Assembly: GCA_018699955.1 (NCBI GenBank)
Contig: JABISG010000050.1
Coordinates: 1-64,000, forward strand
DNA from: Planctomycetaceae bacterium
GTDB lineage: Bacteria; Planctomycetota; Planctomycetia; Planctomycetales; Planctomycetaceae
Direction: 5' to 3'
Length of the DNA stretch: 64,000 nt
The notes under the pieces are model-generated. The model saw nothing but the letters and a program-made list of their open reading frames with translations, made no database searches and had not been told where the DNA came from. Positions 59,105 through 64,000 of the stretch are shown here, one piece after another; position 1 is the stretch's first letter; each line of letters starts with the position of its first letter. A program made the position numbers and the translations under genes.

Positions 59105-60084
59105 GTGACTTCGTAATTCAAACGCACAACCTGACCCGCTACTTCGGCCAGAAAGCGGCGGTGCAGCAGGTCAATTTGTCGGTGCCGCGCGGCGGTGTGT
59201 TTGCGTTGATGGGCCGTAACGGTTCGGGAAAGACGACGGCGATTCGCATGCTGTTGGGTTTGATGAGTCCCACGCGCGGGTCGGCCGAAGTGCTGGGGGT
59301 CGATAGCGCTCACCTCACGCCGGAGATACGAGCTCGCATCGGCTATTTGACCGAGGGCCACTTCGTTTACGGCTGGATGCGCGTGCGTGAATGCGCCAAG
59401 TTTCAGGCGGACTGCTTCCCGCATTGGAATCAAAAAGTGTTCGATGCGGTCATCGATCACTTCGGGCTAGATGCTGATGCCAAGGCGGGAACATTATCGC
59501 GCGGTGAACGGGCCGGCTTGTGTTTGGCGATGACGTTGGCGCCGGAACCGGAACTGCTGGTGCTGGACGATCCGGCGCTGGGTCTCGATCCGGTCGCGCG
59601 GCGGGCATTGGTCGAAGCGATGCTGGCGGTTACCAGCCGCAAAGATCGGACGATTCTGTTGAGTTCACATTACCTCGACGATGTGGAACGGGTAGCCGAT
59701 CATCTGGCGATTCTCGATTCCGGCGTGCTGCGGGTTCACTGCTCCGTCGATGAGTTTCGCGAACGTGTGGGCCGATGGATATTGAGGTTTGGTGAGGGGC
59801 CACGGGAGATTCCGGAAATTGAAGGCATCGTCCACAGCCGTATTCTCGAAGATGAAGTGCAGTTGACCATTGCCAACCCCACCGATGAAACCGAGCGGCT
59901 GCTCGCAGGAACCGGTGCGATTTCCATCGAGCGGGTTTCGTTGAGTCTCGATCAGACCGTGATCGATTATTTGACCCAGCGCGGCCGCAGCGGTTCGTTG
60001 TTGCAGATTGTGGGAGCCGGGACCAAACCTGATGTCCCGATAAGCGATCCTGAGCCGTCGGCCGCATCGGCGGAATCATCGTGA
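59101..60084 (+). CDS. ABC transporter ATP-binding protein
   Basis: This 327-residue cytosolic ATPase has Walker A GRNGSGKTT (38-46), signature LSRGERAGL (a variant of LSGGQ), Walker B LLVLDDPALGLDP and the switch histidine in SSHYLDDVERV. The C-terminal extension after residue 215 is typical of CcmA/NatA-type exporters. Start overlaps the regulator by 4 bp. It should energise the permease encoded 82 bp downstream. The substrate is unknown; by analogy to Ytr-type systems it may be a drug, lipid or wall precursor. Confidence 0.92.
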   Translation: MSDFVIQTHNLTRYFGQKAAVQQVNLSVPRGGVFALMGRNGSGKTTAIRMLLGLMSPTRGSAEVLGVDSAHLTPEIRARIGYLTEGHFVYGWMRVRECAKFQADCFPHWNQKVFDAVIDHFGLDADAKAGTLSRGERAGLCLAMTLAPEPELLVLDDPALGLDPVARRALVEAMLAVTSRKDRTILLSSHYLDDVERVADHLAILDSGVLRVHCSVDEFRERVGRWILRFGEGPREIPEIEGIVHSRILEDEVQLTIANPTDETERLLAGTGAISIERVSLSLDQTVIDYLTQRGRSGSLLQIVGAGTKPDVPISDPEPSAASAESS

Positions 60085-60166
60085 TTGACTGACGGAAACG
60101 AAACTGAGTTGCAGAGTTCTTCAGAAACCAACGGCACGCGGAACCGACAAGAATTCGAGGCCAACG

Positions 60167-62470
60167 ATGAAAGCCATCATTGTTAAAGAGTTGCAAGAGA
60201 ACGCCAAGTGGGCCGCGCTGATGCTGGTGGGCATGCTCATCGCGATGACCGTTGCGCTGTATGAAGGGTTTGTGTGGTCGTTTCGGCCGAGGGTGTTTCA
60301 CGACGAGATTCTGGCGGTGATGATCTTCGGTCCTTGCTCGGTGGCATTGGTTCTCGGCCTGTTGCAAACGGTGCTGGAGACGCGGCGCGACCAGTGGGCA
60401 TTCTTGATGCATCGCGGTGTCTCGGCGTCGCATATCTTTCTGGGCAAGGCTGTGGCGGGAATTTGCATGTATGCGGCCATCGTCTTGCCGCCGCTGCTGA
60501 TGGCCGTCGTCTGCTGCACGTGGGGCGGCATCGAACGCTTTCCGTTCGAGTGGGGGATGGTGGCTCCCAGCGCATTAGGCGTGGTGGCCGCGTTTGGCCT
60601 GTACTTCGCAGCGATGTTGGTGGCGGTTCGGCAGGCCCGCTGGTACGTCAGCCGGTTGCTTCCGTTGGTCGTACCTGGATTGACTGTGGTGCTGATTCCG
60701 TTCGCCATGTTCGAGTTCAGCGAGTCGATGTCGCTGCGGGTGGTGCTTGTTGTGTTGGCTGCGGTTGGTCTGATGGGGGTCGCCGCGTGGGGTACGTTTA
60801 TTCGATCAGGCGAAAGCCAGGACGTTCCCCTGCGGTCGCGTGTCTGTTTGGGGGCCGTGTTGACGGTGGCGTACACGACTGGTTTCCTCTGCCTGTTTTC
60901 CGGCGCGGTGGGAATCGCGCACGAAATGCGGTGGGGGTGGGAGCAACAGACAACGGCACCGCCTTATTCGGAGTTTCGCATCAACAGCCGGGGACACGTT
61001 GTCTCCTTCGAGTTTGGGAGCACGAAGCACTCGCAGTGGTACAACCGAAAATTGCTGGGCGTCACCGATTTGGATGAGCCTTCATCAAAACAATACGAGC
61101 CGCTGCTGAGTCAGCCGATGTTTGAACAACTTTATAATGGCGACGTGGATGTCACTCCCCTCTGGGACGGCATCCGAATGACGACTGTTCGATTTCCTCA
61201 TCGTCTTCGCTGGTTTCCCATTGGTCCCTGGCATGAGAAACGGCGACTGCTTCGGCACATCGATTCCACAAGGAATGTGACTTCGGTTTTTTCAACAACG
61301 CGCGGCCTGATCTACGGTTACCAGACTCCGTGGTCGTACCCGACCGGACATCGTCCCCCACCAAATCTGCACTGGATTGTCGGCCCCGAAGGATTCCTGC
61401 CGCCTTCAGCGCATCCACAGAAACGCTTCGGCCGCTTCCTGGCTTCCACATCGAGTTATTGGGGCGGAGAACGGATAGCATGGGTACGGCATGTGCAAAG
61501 AGGGCGGGAACGCTGGGATCGAAAATTCCTGTTGTTCGAAAATGGGTTGTATGAAATTGATTTCACACAGCAAACGGTTCAGCCGCATTACACGCCGCCC
61601 GAAGGGAAGCGTATTCGCAGTATCATGTCGATCAACGACGACCGGCTGGCGATTGTCTTCGACGATGCGATTCACATCCATCAAGCTCGAGTTGTCGTCG
61701 CTGGGGAGATCGAACCCCGAGAGACTTTTGGAGTTTCTGTAGACGCCGCGGAGCTTGAAGACCGGGAGACTGTTGAGAAGAGCGAACTGAAACTCGCATT
61801 GCCGGGCAAGAGATTGTCATCGATTCCCGTTCCCGAGCCGGTTCGTTCATTCTCGCAGTTTGAATTTGGAGAACTCCCCAAGAACAATCAGATTGTGTTT
61901 CGATGCCAGCCTCTCGCGGCGGCAAATAATCGGCGTTTCATCTATATGCAGTCAGACGGAACGGTGGTGCGAATCCGGGATCTTCCAGGTCCAACGATGC
62001 CTATCCGAACCAGGGACGTGGTGACGTCCTGCGGGTTCGCGGCGTGTGTTCCATTGGTGTTCGCCGGATCTGCGATGATCATCGATACGGTCTCACAAAC
62101 GACCGGCGGCACCGGGCCGGGATTGTTCCTGCAGCTGCCGTTTTCCGGCCCGTCGCCAACTGTACCCGTTGCGGCAGTCATCGTCTTACTGAGCCTGCTC
62201 TGCGGTTGGTTGGCCCGGCGGACTGCCCGGCGTTACGGCTTTGCAAAACGCGAGAGGGTTTGGTGGATCGTCATTGCAGTGTTGATCGGGCCGGCGGGAT
62301 TGCTGTCGCTGTATTGCCTGCGCCATTGGCCGTTGCGGCAATCGTGCCACACATGCAAACAGTTCAGCCCGATTGACCGCGGCGCTTGCATCCACTGCGG
62401 TACGGAACTCGAACCGCCACCGCTTGACGGCACGGAAATCCTGCACGCCGAACCGGCTATGGCGACATGA
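60167..62470 (+). CDS. ABC-2-type permease with large soluble insert and C-terminal zinc ribbon
   Basis: This protein of 767 residues has six hydrophobic segments in the first 250 residues (for example WAALMLVGMLIAMTVALYEG and VVLVVLAAVGLMGVAAWGTFI), the usual half of an ABC-2 exporter. A soluble region of about 360 residues follows (about 255-610) with strand-rich segments such as LLFENGLYEIDF and RLAIVFDDAIHIHQ that look like beta-propeller blades. Two or three more helices (about 615-720) precede a cytoplasmic zinc ribbon, CHTCKQFSPIDRGACIHCG. The insert's side of the membrane depends on the helix count. The architecture is unusual for a Ytr-type permease. Confidence 0.82.
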   Translation: MKAIIVKELQENAKWAALMLVGMLIAMTVALYEGFVWSFRPRVFHDEILAVMIFGPCSVALVLGLLQTVLETRRDQWAFLMHRGVSASHIFLGKAVAGICMYAAIVLPPLLMAVVCCTWGGIERFPFEWGMVAPSALGVVAAFGLYFAAMLVAVRQARWYVSRLLPLVVPGLTVVLIPFAMFEFSESMSLRVVLVVLAAVGLMGVAAWGTFIRSGESQDVPLRSRVCLGAVLTVAYTTGFLCLFSGAVGIAHEMRWGWEQQTTAPPYSEFRINSRGHVVSFEFGSTKHSQWYNRKLLGVTDLDEPSSKQYEPLLSQPMFEQLYNGDVDVTPLWDGIRMTTVRFPHRLRWFPIGPWHEKRRLLRHIDSTRNVTSVFSTTRGLIYGYQTPWSYPTGHRPPPNLHWIVGPEGFLPPSAHPQKRFGRFLASTSSYWGGERIAWVRHVQRGRERWDRKFLLFENGLYEIDFTQQTVQPHYTPPEGKRIRSIMSINDDRLAIVFDDAIHIHQARVVVAGEIEPRETFGVSVDAAELEDRETVEKSELKLALPGKRLSSIPVPEPVRSFSQFEFGELPKNNQIVFRCQPLAAANNRRFIYMQSDGTVVRIRDLPGPTMPIRTRDVVTSCGFAACVPLVFAGSAMIIDTVSQTTGGTGPGLFLQLPFSGPSPTVPVAAVIVLLSLLCGWLARRTARRYGFAKRERVWWIVIAVLIGPAGLLSLYCLRHWPLRQSCHTCKQFSPIDRGACIHCGTELEPPPLDGTEILHAEPAMAT

Positions 62471-62483
62471 GAACGCCGTGGGT

Positions 62484-63776
62484 TTAGATGCCCGCGAGAC
62501 GTTCGGTGGCGTCGCCGAATTCCGGTAACTCCAGGCCCATTCGATCCATCAGCGAAAGATACAGACTGCACAGCTTTCGCTTGTCGTCGCCCGACTTCAT
62601 ATAGTCCAACGAGCGGCCGGTTTGGAGCGTTCCGCCCAGTCCGCCGGCGAGAACCAACGGCACCTGATTCGAGTTGTGCGCGTTCCAGTGTTCGGAAACG
62701 AACATGATGCAGGAATTGTCCAGCACCGTGCTTTCGCCTTCCTGCATTTTCGATAGCCGATCGATCAAATACGAATACTGCTCGATGTGGCAATTCACAA
62801 TGGACTGGTACTCCGGTCCGGTGTTCGAATGCGAATAACTGTGATGATCGTCGCGAATATTGAGGAACGGATAGACCTGCCCCGAAAGATCACGCGACAT
62901 CAACAGCGTCGCGATCCGTGATCGATCAGTCTGAAACGCCAAGGCGATAATGTCGCACATCAACCGGGTGTATTCGCGAAAATCTTTCGGTTGTCCGGTC
63001 GGCGGACGCTGACTCGCGGAGACGGCCGATTCGTTTTCTTCCTGTGACTGTTTATTCAACCGCTGCAACCGCCTTTCGGTTTCTCGGACGGACGTCAGGT
63101 ATTCATCGACCTTGAGTTGATCGCTGCGGCTGACTTGGTTTCGCAAATCGTTGGCCTGCTGTAGCACCTGATCCAGAATGCTGCCCTGAAGTTTTCCAGT
63201 CTGCTTGCCGAACAGACTGTCGAACGCCAGCGACGGATACAATTCGATGGGGATGGGTGAATTCTCGTTACGCCAGGAAATATGCGACGCGTAGACCATC
63301 GAATACTGCGTCTCGTGGAATCCGCTGACCGGTTGTTCGCATCCCAACACTAAACTGGGCAGGAACGATTCCTCTTCAAGATGCCGCGCCAACGTTTGAT
63401 CCATACTGACGGCACCGTGAATCACACGACCGCGCTGCAGCGACACGCCGGAGAGAATGTTGCCCGTGCATCGGGCATGCCCGCCGCCCGCGTTGCGGTT
63501 GTACAGACCGTTGATGACGTTGAGTTTGTCTTTGTACGGCTCCAGTGACTTCAAACTGGCGCCCAACTGCATTTCGGCCCCGTCGCCTTTCGACCACCAA
63601 AGTGGAGGCGAAATGCCGTCGCCGATGAAAAGGCAAGCGAAACGCTGCGGCACTTTCGTGGGTTTGGTAACCGTTTCGCCACCCCACAGATGCGCCGCTT
63701 CCAACCAGGGCAATGCGACAGAAAGCCCAAGCCCTTTGAGCAGCACGCGACGCGATACGTTATCAGATGGATTCAT
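62484..63776 (-). CDS. DUF1552 exported protein
   Basis: This 430-residue protein has a Tat-like signal SRRVLLKGLGLSVALPWLEAAHL. DUF1552 blocks are FACLFIGDGISPPLWWSKG, GGHARCTGNILSGV, LPSLVLGCEQPVSGFHETQYSMVYASHISWRN, VDEYLTSVRETERRL and LDNSCIMFVSEHWNAHNSNQVPLVLAGG. It follows a DUF1592-type gene on the same strand at the window edge (6-bp gap) and converges on the ABC permease with a 13-bp gap. It is distinct from the copy at 52725. Confidence 0.9.
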   Translation of the reverse strand: MNPSDNVSRRVLLKGLGLSVALPWLEAAHLWGGETVTKPTKVPQRFACLFIGDGISPPLWWSKGDGAEMQLGASLKSLEPYKDKLNVINGLYNRNAGGGHARCTGNILSGVSLQRGRVIHGAVSMDQTLARHLEEESFLPSLVLGCEQPVSGFHETQYSMVYASHISWRNENSPIPIELYPSLAFDSLFGKQTGKLQGSILDQVLQQANDLRNQVSRSDQLKVDEYLTSVRETERRLQRLNKQSQEENESAVSASQRPPTGQPKDFREYTRLMCDIIALAFQTDRSRIATLLMSRDLSGQVYPFLNIRDDHHSYSHSNTGPEYQSIVNCHIEQYSYLIDRLSKMQEGESTVLDNSCIMFVSEHWNAHNSNQVPLVLAGGLGGTLQTGRSLDYMKSGDDKRKLCSLYLSLMDRMGLELPEFGDATERLAGI

Positions 63777-63782
63777 CGTCCC

Positions 63783-64000
63783 TCAGTCTCCTTGAGATTC
63801 CGATCGAAATCGGGCAGTCGAAAAGTTACGACACCGTTGATTCCGAAATTGCGGACTGCTCACCACGATATCAAATATTGTCGAAAAACGATATCCGTTC
63901 TTTGCCAGTTCCGTTTGCATCTTGCTGAGCAATGCCTGGTCGGAAAGCTCGACAGACCGACCCAACGCATAACCGAGGAACTTATGGCACAGCGTTTTGA
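63783..64000 (-). CDS. C-terminal end of a DUF1592/DUF1585-type protein (partial)
   Basis: The frame is open to the window edge and reads TLCHKFLGYALGRSVELSDQALLSKMQTELAKNGYRFSTIFDIVVSSPQFRNQR, a DUF1585 C-terminal domain. Its neighbour is the DUF1552 gene, the usual partner. The rest of the gene lies beyond 64000. About 70 residues are visible. Confidence 0.8.
   Translation of the reverse strand, partial: KTLCHKFLGYALGRSVELSDQALLSKMQTELAKNGYRFSTIFDIVVSSPQFRNQRCRNFSTARFRSESQGD

Overview
The window reads as chromosomal DNA of a planctomycete (phylum Planctomycetota, probably class Planctomycetia). The GC content looks moderate to high. The gene content is diagnostic: several PSCyt1/DUF1549/DUF1553 and DUF1587/1592/1588/1585 cytochrome-like proteins, each beside a Tat-type DUF1501 or DUF1552 protein; two secreted sulfatases; a YTV-repeat cell-wall protein; a DUF3179 protein; and a kinase fused to an FGE-sulfatase domain. 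Intergenic regions are long and rich in small palindromes. All assignments come from reading the translated sequence by eye. No database search was run.

Layout. 1-8 kb: a Tyr/Ser-rich repeat protein, a CPBP membrane protease, a degenerate HD-GYP protein, serine acetyltransferase, a GlcD-type FAD oxidase and the YTV protein, which ends in a strong terminator. 8-12 kb: acetolactate synthase, a nested palindromic element and a secreted sulfatase. 12.1-13.7 kb: a minus-strand array of 12 complete tRNA genes plus one truncated copy, with repeated spacers. 14-20.9 kb: an MscS channel with a duplicated periplasmic module, a second sulfatase, and DUF3179, DUF4380 and CYTH proteins. 20.9-25.4 kb: a DUF1501 + DUF1549/1553 pair. 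25.7-34.1 kb: asparagine synthase, a SEC-C/TPR protein, RibD, a secreted zincin-like protein and a sugar phosphate isomerase-like protein. 34.7-36.5 kb: an HD phosphohydrolase + YwgA-like pair. 37.3-45.8 kb: two more DUF1549/1553 + DUF1501 pairs, convergent. 45.9-50 kb: a second nested palindrome, then DUF58, Uma2, GNAT, an RmlD-like reductase and a small coupled gene. 50-54.2 kb: a zinc-ribbon DUF1592-type protein coupled to DUF1552, then a relic of a DUF1501 gene. 54.5-57.6 kb: the Ser/Thr kinase-FGE fusion. 58-62.5 kb: a small membrane protein and a GntR(YtrA)-ABC exporter operon with a visible promoter and operator. 62.5-64 kb: a DUF1552 gene and the end of its DUF1592-type partner, cut by the window edge.

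How the genes fit together. The PSCyt/DUF1501 and DUF1592/DUF1552 pairs, sulfatases, DUF3179 and DUF4380 proteins point to an envelope-centred lifestyle of scavenging sulfated polysaccharides. IlvB, CysE, RibD and AsnB are housekeeping biosynthesis. The most unusual part is the tRNA array: three of its tRNAs with leucine anticodons (CAA, TAG, TAA) lack the long variable arm expected of bacterial tRNA-Leu, and the TAG tRNA shares its body with a truncated tRNA carrying a Gln (TTG) anticodon. Second in interest are the HD/YwgA pair, which resembles an accessory nucleotide-metabolism or defence module, and a family of nested palindromes bounded by AGTTTCAAAAC arms.
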